A stretch of DNA of 64,000 bases from Castanea sativa (taxonomy: Eukaryota; Streptophyta; Magnoliopsida; Fagales; Fagaceae): the NCBI RefSeq assembly GCF_040712315.1, contig NC_134017.1, positions 59,930,636-59,994,635 on the forward strand, written 5' to 3'. Below are positions 54,842-64,000 of the stretch, piece after piece (within the stretch, counting starts at the first letter, position 1; the number at the start of each line of letters is the position of its first letter). The position numbers and the translations under genes are program-made. Under the pieces are notes generated by a model that saw only the letters and a list, made by a program, of their open reading frames with translations, had not been told where the DNA came from and made no database searches.

Positions 54842-54844
54842 GTA

Positions 54845-54897
<53 letters not shown>

Positions 54898-55244
54898 ATT
54901 TTGTATTAAATTCTTCATTTCATTTTATTTCAACATGCTGACATGAACCTCTCAAATCTGTATAAATTGTAATAAACCAAATCTGTATAGAGTTGGCTTA
55001 ATATGAAATTGCAGTAAAGCAAGCACATCACATGGGGTTTTAATTTAAACATTGGCAAAGCCAAATCTGTCCATTTTTATTCCTAGCTTTGCATGAGATA
55101 TTAAGAGATTTTAGCGAGGACTCACTCATACAGAAAAGCTCGTAGTACATGTTTACCCGCACCGACATAAATTAACACACTTTAGTTCTCTTTTTCTCGC
55201 CTCTATTAGTGTTTCTACTTTCTAGCATGAAGTTTTGTTAATTA
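54842..55244 (+). other. Start of receptor-kinase intron 1, unit 2
   Basis: Same as 39991-40396, with a slightly shorter CT tract. Confidence 0.6.
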
Positions 55245-55968
55245 GGATATGGGCCATTGGGCCTCGCTAAGGAAGGCCGACCTACTCTTGGGTTTAGGGC
55301 TTGTTGATACTCTAGGTCGGCCCATACGCCGAGGATCCGAGGACCAAGCCGAGGATGCTTTTCCCCTCGGACTGACACCAAAGAACCCGGGACTTCATGG
55401 TACAGGTTAGGGAATGACACGGTCAAGACCAATGGTTAAAGGGGGTGAACCTCAGAATGCCCCGGAAGCACCGGTGTTGAAGAAATGTCAAAAATAAAGG
55501 CTGCTACTTCCACATTAAAGACCCTGCACCTACCACCCTGGCTGCATTAATGGGGAGGTGACACTTGAATAGTGGAAGGGAAACTTCTAGTTACTATTCA
55601 AAGGCACTAAGAAAAGAAATATCTAGGCTAAGGGAGGAATTGGGGCAACACGTGGATAATGTATTAAAAAGAGGAGTATTTAAGGAGGGACCTGCAACAG
55701 AAACAGGACGGAACTTTTTGTAACCTAAAAAGAAAAAAGACAAAGGGAGAGATATAATATAAGAACAGCTCTCGGCTTACGTCCGAGGAGGCCCAGTTAC
55801 AATATTCCTTGTTGTTTTCAATTACTTGCAATCTTTAGTTTGTCATTTAATCCTCATATACTTCTAACCTGGGTTTCAAGCCCACACTCTACAAATTCTT
55901 ATTGTTTAAGGCTCATTGGGCCTGAGCCCATAACTATTCTTGGGTCCAGGTGCAATTGTGCACTTACA
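55245..55968 (+). repeat. C2 5' LTR, same truncation as C1
   Basis: Begins at TTAATTAGGATATGGG after intron sequence; ends GTGCACTTACA. Confidence 0.9.
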
Positions 55969-55969
55969 A

Positions 55970-55988
55970 TTGGCGCCGTTTGTGGGAA
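55970..55988 (+). promoter_or_regulatory. C2 primer binding site
   Basis: TTGGCGCCGTTTGTGGGAA, identical to C1. Confidence 0.85.
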
Positions 55989-56015
55989 ATCTAGTCTAGA
56001 AGTAGTAGGGATATT

Positions 56016-57400
56016 ATGGCAGGCTTAGGCTCTCACCATGCAGAGTCACAAGGATCACAACCGGAAGATCATTTCGAACGTCTTGAACATCGTAGGGATC
56101 GTGAGGGAAGCGTCCATACAGAATATCCAGGGGCTAGCCATACTCATGGAGGGGGTAGCACTACCCACGATGAGGGCTCTAAATCCATGCGGAAGGAAAT
56201 CAATTGTTTGAAGAGGAAGTTACGCCGTGCTAAACGTAAGGTTTCCCCGTCCTCATCTAGTTCTTCCTCAGAGAAGGATGGGGGACATGGCTACGGTTCA
56301 AGGTCATATTCCCCCACCAGTGCAACATCCTCTGGTGAGGAGAACGACCAGCCAATCCGCAGACATAAGAAGCTTCGTCCTAGGGGTTTAGGCAACGATA
56401 CCATGAGTAGGGCGTTGCACCAACTCTCTAAATCTCCGTTTTCACGTAGGATTGAGAGGGGGAGGCTCCCGGGGAGGTTCACCCGGCCCCACATTTACCA
56501 TCTATAATGGCCGGACCGATCCGGTGGAGCACGTGAGTCACTTCAACCAAAGGATGGCGGTGCACTCACACAACGAGACTTTGATGTGTAAAGTCTTCCC
56601 CTCCCGGCTTGGGACTGTGGCTATGAGATGGTTCAACGGTCTCAAGTCGGGATCTCGTAGGCTCGTTTGGGGAACTAACTAGGGCATTTGCTTCTCGGTT
56701 CATTACTTGTAGCAGAGTCCCTCGGCCACCGGACTCATTGCTATCCATGGTCATGAAGGAAGGGGAGACAACGAAAGCATACTCCGACGGATATTGGGAG
56801 ATGTTTAATGAAATAGACGGCGACTTTGATGAGGTGGCGCTAAATACCTTTAAGGTAGGCCTCCCTACCGATCACGACCTAAGAAAGTCTTTGACGAAAA
56901 AGCCCGTCCGCCGGCGTACGTCGTCTTATGGATCGTATTGATGAATATAAAAGGGTAGAGGAAGACCAGCAACGGGGAAAAGGAAAGGAGAAGGTTATCC
57001 CGCGGGAGAGAAGGGATTTCGGGTCGGACGGATATCACAACAACAAGCCGAGGAGGGATTATTTCGGACAATCCGGCTCGGCAAGACCCCAAGCCGTAAA
57101 TACCGTGTTCCGAGAACCGGTACATCGATTATTAGAAAAAGTTCGTAAAGAGCCATTCTTTAGATAGCCGGCAAGATGGCGGGGACCCCGCGAGAAGAAA
57201 TCAAAACCTTTTCGTCGGTACCATCGGGATGTGGGCCACACTGCCGAGAACCGCCGGTCCCCGTGGAACCATCTAGAGCGGCTCGTCGAAGAGGGAAAGT
57301 TGAAGCGGCATTTGTGTCGGCCCCACCGGGCGGTCGGTCAAGTTGGTTCAAACAACCAAAGGAACAGTTCATCTCGGCCAGCATTGGGAACAATTAATGT
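56016..57400 (+). pseudogene. C2 gag, frameshifted
   Basis: Same regions as C1 gag: charged Ser-rich start, FTIYNGRTDPVEHVSHFNQR (frame shift just before it at 56490), YSDGYWEMFNEIDGDFDEVA (56780-56830), FKVGLPTDHDLRKSLTKKP, VFREPVHRLLEKVRKEPFF (57108-57165), and a knuckle-like RDVGHTAEN (about 57218-57245). Here the central and C-terminal parts are more continuous than in C1. Confidence 0.85.
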
Positions 57401-57539
57401 TATCTTCGCCGCATCCGGTAGGACCGGCTCGGGTCCCACTAGGGTCATGGCGGTTTCCCATCCGCAGCCGAGGATGTGGGTGGTAGGCCGAAGAGATTAA
57501 AGAGCACTTTACCCGTCTTGGGTTTCTCCGAGGAGGATA

Positions 57540-58040
57540 AAATAGGAACTATCCAGCCCCATGACGATGCTCTTGTGGTTACCCTCGAATAGGGAATTAT
57601 GACGTGAAGAGGGTGATGATAGATCGGGCGGCGGTGCAGATATCATGTACCCCGATCTATTTAAGGGGTTAAGGTTGGAGTTGGAAGATTTAACTCCTTA
57701 TGACTCACCTCTTATTAGCTTTGAAGGGAGAGCCGTTGTGCCAAAAGGACAGATCCGTTTACCTGTTCAATCCGGCACGAAACGGTTGAAGTAGATTTCA
57801 TTGTGGTTGACGCGTACTCTCCATATACAGCCATCCTCGCTGTGCCATGGCCGCACGCCCCGGGAGCCGTCTCCTCTACCTTGCACGTTAAGGTTAAATT
57901 CCCCTCGGGGAACATGTTGAGGAAATCCTCGGCGGTCGGGTAGTGGCCGGACAATGCATCTCCGCCGCGGTACTTCGTCGCCGAAGTCGAGTTATCAACC
58001 TTGCCCATCCGGGAGTCATAGCAATTAACGGCTCCGGAGG
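57540..58040 (+). pseudogene. C2 protease region, frameshifted
   Basis: VKRVMID then a shift, ADIMYPDLFKGLRLELEDLT, FIVVDAYSPYTAI-type fragments and SSTLHVKVK. The Asp loop (about 57622-57640) is disrupted as in C1. Confidence 0.7.
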
Positions 58041-58050
58041 CACTGGAGCG

Positions 58051-58985
58051 ATGACGGAAGATGAGGCTGTTTGCGAGGAGTTAGAGAAGTTTGTAATAGC
58101 AGATGATCCAGAGAGGTTCTTCCAAGTTGGCATACTTTTGCCATACCAAGAGAAGATGGAGTTGTTGCAATTTCTGAAGGACAATATAGATGTCTTTGCG
58201 TGGGACCCTTATGAGGCTCCAGGCGTAGATCCGAGCTTTATTTGTCATCGTTTAAACGTCAATCCGGCCATCGTTCCGAGGAGGCAGCCACCTCGGCGAT
58301 CTTCCCGAGAACATTCTGAGGCTGTGAAGGAAGAGGTTCTTAAACTCAAAAGGGCGGGGGCTATCAAAGAAGTTTTCTACCCTGAATGGTTGGCTCATAC
58401 TGTTGTCGTTAAGAAGAAAAACGGCAGGTGGAGAGTATGTGTGGACTTTACTGATCTGAACAAGGCCTGTCCTAAAGATTCTTTCCCAATGCCACGGATT
58501 GATCAACTGGTAGATGCTACTGTCGGACATCCTCGGATGAGTTTCGGACGCCTTTCAGGGTTACCACCAAATTCCCTTGGCGTTAGAGGATCAGGAAAAG
58601 ACTGCTTTCATTACTCCAACGGGGAACTATCATTATAAGGTCATGCCATTTGGGTTAAAAAATGCTGGGGCTACTTATCAAAGAATGATGACTCGAATGT
58701 TTGAACAAAGAATCGGGAAAAACCATAGAAGTATACGTGGATGATATGGTGGTAAAGAGTAAGACGGTACCTTCGCACATGATGATTTGGCCGACACCTT
58801 CCAAATGCCGAGGAAGTATAAGTTGCGCCTTAACGCCTCCAAGTGTTCTTTTGGCGTGGGATCCGGAAAGTTCTTAGGATATATGATCACTCATAGGGGC
58901 ATAGAGGTGAACCCGGTGCAGGTTAGGGCTATTCAAAATTTGCAGCCGCCTCGGAACCCAAAGGAGATTCGAAATTGACCGGAAT
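58051..58985 (+). pseudogene. C2 reverse transcriptase, largely readable
   Basis: One frame from 57943 to 58638 covers EKFVIADDPERFFQVG, VVVKKKNGRWRVCVDFTDLN and KACPKDSFPMPRIDQLVDAT. A shift near 58545 is followed by GNYHYKVMPFGLKNAGATYQ and the catalytic YVDD at 58734-58745, then KCSFGVGSGKFLGYM. Confidence 0.87.
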
Positions 58986-59540
58986 GATTCCGCGTTGAAC
59001 AGATTTATTTCTTGGTCACTGACCGGTGCCGCCCTTTCTTTCGGTTGTTGAACAAGTGGAAAGGGTTTCGGTGGACCGAGGATTGTGAGTCGGCTTTCCA
59101 ACGGCTTAAGCAATATCTATCTCGGCCACCCATTTTATCTCGCCCGAGGTGGACGAGGTTTTATTCGCTTATCCGGCCGTGGCTATTCATGCGGTGAGTC
59201 TAGTCCTTATAAGGAATGAAGATGGAGTGCAGAGGCCGATCTACTATGTTAGTAAGTCCTTGAATGAAGCCGAGGTGCGCTATTTGCCCTTGGAAAAAGC
59301 ACTTCGTCTGTAGTCCACGCCACGCGCAAACTTCCTCATTATTTCCAATCTCATACCGTGGTTGTTTTGACCCAGTTGCCGCTCAAGGCCGTGTTGCGTA
59401 GTGCCGATTATTCTCGCGAGTGGCAAAATGGGGAACCATTTTGGGAGCCTTTGATGTTAAGTACAAGCCTCGCACCTCGGTGAAAGGTCGGGTCCTCGCT
59501 GATTTGGTGGCGAGTTTGCCGAACCATTGTTAGAAGAAAC
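58986..59540 (+). pseudogene. C2 RNase H domain, frameshifted
   Basis: LLNKWKGFRWTEDCESAFQR, then RNEDGV-RPIYYVSKSLNEAE and LPLEKALR in changing frames, ending with WEPLMLSTSLA-like codons. Confidence 0.75.
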
Positions 59541-60020
59541 TTCAAAGGGAGCGCACATGGGTGAAAAATCAGTTGGTGTGATCACGGCCGTATCGCCCTC
59601 GGCTTGGAAAGTTTATGTGGATGGGGCTGCTAATCATAAAGGGTCCGGCGTTGGACTTGTTCTAATGTCCCCGAAGGAATTGTCTTTGAAAAATCTTTGA
59701 GATTGGCTTTCTCGGCTACTAATAATGAGGCCGAGTATGAAGCAGTCTTGGTAGGCATGCGAATGGTACATAAGATGGGTGGCAAGGAAATCCATGTGTT
59801 CTCGGACTCTCAATTAGTGGTCGGCCAAGTCATGGGGACCATGGAGGCTAGAGACCCCAGAATGCAAGAATATTTGGCCCAGGTTAAACGTCAGCGAGCT
59901 GAATTCGACTCATTTGCCTTAGCTCATGTCTCTAGGAGAGGAAACACTCATGCAGATTCTTTGGCTACATTGGCCACATCCTCGACACAAGGTCTACCAA
60001 GGGTGATTCTCGTTGAGGAT
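59541..60020 (+). CDS. C2 second RNase H
   Basis: FSATNNEAEYEAVLVGMRMV, IHVFSDSQLVVGQVMGTMEA and ALAHVSRRGNTHADSLATLA are in one frame from 59697. The HADSLATLA end, with its conserved Asp, is intact here but broken in C1. The N-terminal strand (WKVYVDGAANHKGSG) lies in another frame before a shift at about 59672. Confidence 0.8.
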
Positions 60021-60269
60021 CTGGTAGAACCTTCTCTTATAGCTGCTGACGCACCTCGCATCCATCTAATAAGGCCTGGTCCTAGTTGGATGGATTCGAT
60101 CATATCTTTTCTCAAAAATGACATCCTTCCCGAAGACAAAGTTGAAGCGAGAAAAGGTACGTCGAAAGGCGCCGCGTTTCCGGTTGTCCGAGGACCAGAA
60201 GCTATACAAACGATCCTTTTCGGGACCGTATTTGTTGTGTGTACACCCCGAATCAACGTAATCATTATC

Positions 60270-61086
60270 GGAGGAATTGCATGAGGGAATTTGTGGAAGC
60301 CACACCGGAGGAAGGTCCTTAGCCCATAGAGCCCCGACTCGGGGTTATTGGTGGCCCAATATGCAGAGGAGGCTCGGGACTATGCCGAAAATGTGATCGG
60401 TGTCGAGGTTCGCCCCTAATATCCACCAACCCGGAGGGGTTCTTAACCCTCTCTCCAGCCCTTGGCCTTTCGCGCAATGGGGCTTGGACATTGTAGGGCC
60501 CTTTCCGAGAGCTGCTGGAAACAAAAGATGGTTGCTCGTGGGAACAGACTACTTTACTAAGTGGGTCGAGGCTGAGCCTTTGGCCAATATCCGAGATGTT
60601 GATTCCAAGAAATTTATCTGGAAAAATATTGTTACTAGATTCGGTATACCACATACACTCGTCTCGGACAATGGCGTTCAATTTGACAGCAAGGCCTTTA
60701 GGCAATACTGTGGTGAGATGGGTATCATAAATAGATACTCTACTCCAGCTTATCCTCGAGGAAATGGGCAGGCCGAGGCCGTTAACAAGGTCATAGTCAA
60801 CGGGCTTAAGAAGAGGTTAGACGATGCGAAAGGCAGGTGGGTAGAAGAGCTCCCTCATGTCCAGTGGACGTATCGGACCACACCGCTTAGGTCCACTGGA
60901 GAAACTCCATTCTCTATGACTTATGGAGCCGAGGCGGTGATACCACTGGAATCCGGTTTTCCTACTCTAAAGACAAGTTCTTTTAGTCCAGAGAAAAACG
61001 AGGGACTTCTAGAGAAAGATCTTGATTTACTTGAGGAACGGCGTGAGGCAGCTATGGTCCAATTGGCGTATTATCGGCGAAGCTAA
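60270..61086 (+). CDS. C2 integrase, long open frame
   Basis: 228 codons are open from 60400: RFAPNIHQPGGVLNPLSSPW, WGLDIVGPFPRA (first catalytic Asp), FGIPHTLVSDNGVQFDS (second Asp), YSTPAYPRGNGQAEAVNKV (catalytic Glu) and [19 protein letters not shown]. All three catalytic acidic residues are present. The preceding zinc-finger part (60270-60400) is in pieces. It would insert element DNA in the nucleus. Confidence 0.87.
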
Positions 61087-61379
61087 AACGAGGGTATGAT
61101 GCCCACGTGAAGCTAAGGCCACTTGCACTCGGTGATCTTGTATTAAGGAAAGTTGTAGGAACTTCTAAGAACCCCGGCATGGGGTAAGCTAGGACCTAAT
61201 CGGGAAGGCCCCTACCGCATTGTTTCAATAGCAGCATAGGGTCATATAGGCTAGTCGACCTAGATGAACGAGTTGTACCACGTCCATGGAATGTAAATAA
61301 TCTTAGAAGGTATTATTATTAATCAAATAAGCTTTTGTCAATTAATATTTCAAAGTTATGGCTAGCTCTCACGTTTGAA
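61087..61379 (+). other. C2 end of pol and linker
   Basis: Counterpart of 46236-46529. Confidence 0.5.
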
Positions 61380-62510
61380 GTTACAATTTTTGAGAATCAA
61401 ACAGAAACTTGGTTAAGTGTAGTCCTCGGACCACAAACCTTGTGGAAATTGATGTCTTATCATTTGTTAAACAGAACCTTAGTTATGCCGGGTCTTCGGA
61501 CCTCCTACTTTGGGAAAATTAACATTTGAAGTTACAATTTTTGAGAATCAAACGAAACTTGGTTGAGTGTAGTCCTCGGACCACAAACCTTGTGGAAATT
61601 GATGTCTTATCATTTGTTAAACAGAACCTTAGTTATGCCGGGTCTTCGGACCTCCTACTTTGGGAAAATTAACATTTGAAGTTACAATTTTTGAGAATCA
61701 AACAGAAACTTGGTTAAGTGTAGTCCTCGGACCACAAACCTTGTGGAAATTGATGTCTTATCATTTGTTAAACAACCTTAGTTATGCCGGGTCTTCGGAC
61801 CTCCTACTTTGGGAAAATTAACATTTGAAGTTACAATTTTTGAGAATCAAACAGAAACTTGGTTGAGTGTAGTCCTCGGACCACAAACCTTGTGGAAATT
61901 GATGTCTTATCATTTGTTAAACAGAACCTTAGTTATGCCGGGTCTTCGGACCTCCTACTTTGGGAAAATTAACATTTGAAGTTACAATTTTTGAGAATCA
62001 AACAAAAACTTGGTTGAGTGTAGTCCTCGGACCACAAACCTTGTGGAAATTGATGTCTTATCATTTGTTAAACAGAACCTTAGTTATGCCGGGTCTTCGG
62101 ACCTCCTACTTTGGGAAAATTAACATTTGAAGTTACAATTTTTGAGAATCAGAGAAACTTGGTTGAGTGTAGTCCTCGGACCACAAACCTTGTGGAAATT
62201 GATGTCTTATCATTTGTTAAACAGAACCTTAGTTATGCCGGGTCTTCGGACCTCCTACTTTGGGAAAATTAACATTTGAAGTTACAATTTTTGAGAATCA
62301 AACAGAAACTTGGTTAAGTGTAGTCCTCGGACCACAAACCGTGTGGAAATTGATGTCTTATCATTTGTTAAACAGAACCTTAGTTATGTCGGGTCTTCGG
62401 ACCTCCTACTTTGGGAAAATTAACATTTGAAGTTATTGTTTTAAAGAATCAAACAGAAACATGGTTAAGTGTAGTCCTCGGACCACAAACCTTGTGGAAA
62501 TTGATGTCTT
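61380..62510 (+). repeat. C2 tandem repeat array, eight units of about 150 bp
   Basis: Units start at 61380, 61531, 61681, 61830, 61981, 62132, 62281 and 62432. Same copy number and order as C1, including the diverged last unit and the CGTGTGGAAATTG variant in unit 7. Confidence 0.95.
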
Positions 62511-63078
62511 ATCATTTACAAGCATGCTTTGAAGAATTAAACGAACGATTGCTTAAGATTTATCTTCGGACTATGACTTTGATTAAACTTAACTTCGATT
62601 GTGTCCGGATGTTAATACCTTACCGTTTATTAACTCGGATCTTAAGTTTTATATCTCTAAGTATTGAGGAAATTTGTGTAAGGAATGGTCCTCGGATCTT
62701 ACAACTTACTAAAAATGTTGTTATGCATTATAAGGGCTTAATTGTTATATGAAGTCCTCTTTCCTTTTTTAATCGAGGTATTATTCAAATGAATTAACCA
62801 TGTCACCTTGTATTAAATCTTTAATAATATACGCATGATTATGTGAAAGTTATGACTATGCAATCCTTGGAGTTAGATTTTGAGGCTCTGAGAAACTTCT
62901 GATATGACTTAATGGTAAAACTTTTGTAATAAGTACATAAAGAATAAAGAAAAAGCAGACACAATCCAAGTGAAAAGCAAACGAAATTGTTCTTCATTAA
63001 TCAAGGTGAATATACATTACAATATATAATTCAAAAACAAAAAAAAAGAATGGAAAAAGAGAAGCCCTAAGCTAAGTC
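62511..63078 (+). other. C2 spacer between array and antisense gene
   Basis: AT-rich noncoding DNA, counterpart of 47661-48229. Confidence 0.5.
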
Positions 63079-64000
63079 CTAAGCTGTTGGAGGAGGATCT
63101 TGCTGAGAGGTACTAGTGCCCTCGGTCTTTCTCAACTCCAGCTCAGAAGGAGTCATAACCTGCTTTCCTTTATCCGCTGTCTTTGTTGGAAGGACGTTGG
63201 GTTCCACTATCTGGTTCAAGTCCTTCTCTCGCATCCACTCCTCCTTCCTTTTCTTTATTGGAACCGAAGGTTCCGTAGGATCGAGAATTTGCCGTGGGAC
63301 CATCGGAGGTAGGGCAGGAAGAGTTGGCTCAGGGGTAGGAGTAGCAGCAGGAGCCTCTTCAATCTCCTGTATTTCTAGGGGAAGCCAAACGTTCTCGGAC
63401 TTCCTCAAATCCGAAGATTGAGGAACTCCTGCTACGTTTAAAGCTTCCCCCCATACTTTTTGACAGTATTCGCGGCATAAAGCCGCGAATTCCTCTCCGT
63501 CACTGTTCCTCGGTGGTCGCTACCCCTTCGTCAAAACTTGCTCGCTTGGCGGCTTGAAGAGAGAGTTGGAAGGAGCCGGCTTCTTCCTTCATCGAGCGCT
63601 GTTTCTTCCGCATCCGAGCACTCCCTTTGAGCTTGGGAGAGCTCTTCATTTCTTTCCTTAAGGAGTTTGCGCTGTCCTTCTATCCGGGTCTTCATGGTCT
63701 TCAAGTTTGACTCGACCCCATTCTTCTCTCTCCTCGCCCGCTACCTCCGAGGTCGCCTTCTCGTTCTCGGCAAGGGCTGTACCTAAGGTCTTCTCGCCCA
63801 CCCTAATTTCGAGCTCAGCCCCGGCTACTTTCCGAGCGTCTTCAATAAACTTTTCAGCTACAAAGACCTCCCGAATAGCCCGTAAAAAAGCATGATGGAG
63901 TTAGGAATAACAAAAACTAATTTACTTATAAATATTGTTAAAAGGAGAAACACTTACCAGTGCTAAGTCTCTTTTTAGAGAGAGGAATAGTTGTGGTTGG
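63079..64000 (-). pseudogene. C2 antisense gene, C-terminal part (cut by window end)
   Basis: The Pro-rich tail ends STSQQDPPPTA and stops at 63079, giving the natural C-terminus, which in C1 is hidden by a shift. The coiled-coil exon follows upstream. The intron at about 63881-63957 has a good GTAAGTG donor, but its acceptor reads TTTTTTACGGG instead of TTTTTTACAG. Confidence 0.65.

Larger units (their letters stand above)
51999..64000. repeat. Tandem segmental duplication, unit 2 (runs off the window)
   Basis: Head-to-tail second copy. It starts in a (TA)n tract directly joined to the end of the unit 1 Gypsy 3' LTR and is still collinear with unit 1 (about 49160) at the window end. Confidence 0.95.
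55245..64000 (+). mobile_element. Element C2: second copy of the Tat-lineage Gypsy element, incomplete at window end
   Basis: Collinear with C1 from the truncated 5' LTR to within the antisense gene. It has fewer frame breaks in the second RNase H and integrase but others of its own in gag and protease. Confidence 0.9.

Overview
The window is nuclear DNA of a woody eudicot. AT-rich intergenic sequence, plant Copia and Gypsy (Tat lineage) retrotransposons, Helitron and MITE relics, a tRNA-derived SINE and split exons of plant genes all point to a plant. MITEs with a GGGTCCGTTTGGAT end and the overall style are compatible with Fagales, but the species is a guess. No complete host gene is visible. 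Host sequence is limited to fragments: exons of a plastid-type CobW/ZNG1 GTPase (0-1.8 kb, minus), one exon of the complex I 75 kDa subunit (3.7 kb, pseudogene), and a family of first exons of an LRR receptor kinase of the At1g56130/At1g56140 type (11.2, 39.9 and 54.7 kb).

Layout. 0-2.2 kb: CobW gene fragment lacking its P-loop exon, then a CACTA-like scrap. 2.3-4.4 kb: hairpin MITE and NDUFS1 pseudo-exon. 4.4-6.0 kb: a local duplication split by a solo LTR. 6.0-10.4 kb: Helitron 3' ends, minisatellites, a Helitron replicase relic with an in-frame triplication, and a SINE with perfect target duplication. 10.8-11.3 kb: decayed receptor-kinase promoter and exon 1. 12.39-22.3 kb: an old Copia LTR split by two younger insertions, element A (12710-20357; gag plus envelope-like ORF, no pol) and a solo LTR (20406-21614). 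23.62-27.08 kb: a very long LTR-like element with a Harbinger-type MITE in it. 27.15-33.94 kb: element B, a young Copia whose gag-pol frame is broken by two in-frame stop codons only. 34-37.1 kb: mostly featureless.

From 37139 to the end of the window there is a tandem segmental duplication with a unit of about 14.85 kb. Each unit has a (TA)n tract, about 2.7 kb of flank, a receptor-kinase promoter and exon 1, and a Tat-lineage Gypsy element inserted in intron 1. That element carries a truncated 5' LTR, gag, protease, RT, RNase H, a second RNase H, integrase, eight 150-bp tandem repeats and a spliced antisense gene. The first unit is complete; the second runs off the end of the window.

The points most worth following are: (i) disagreements between the two Gypsy copies fall largely at CNG trinucleotides as deletions or C/G substitutions, which looks more like methylation-dependent base-calling error than mutation; (ii) element A carries an LTR-like promoter module in front of its envelope-like ORF; (iii) element B has no tRNA primer site, but has a 13-nt segment at that position complementary to its own LTR; (iv) the duplication junction lies exactly at a (TA)n tract abutting an LTR end.
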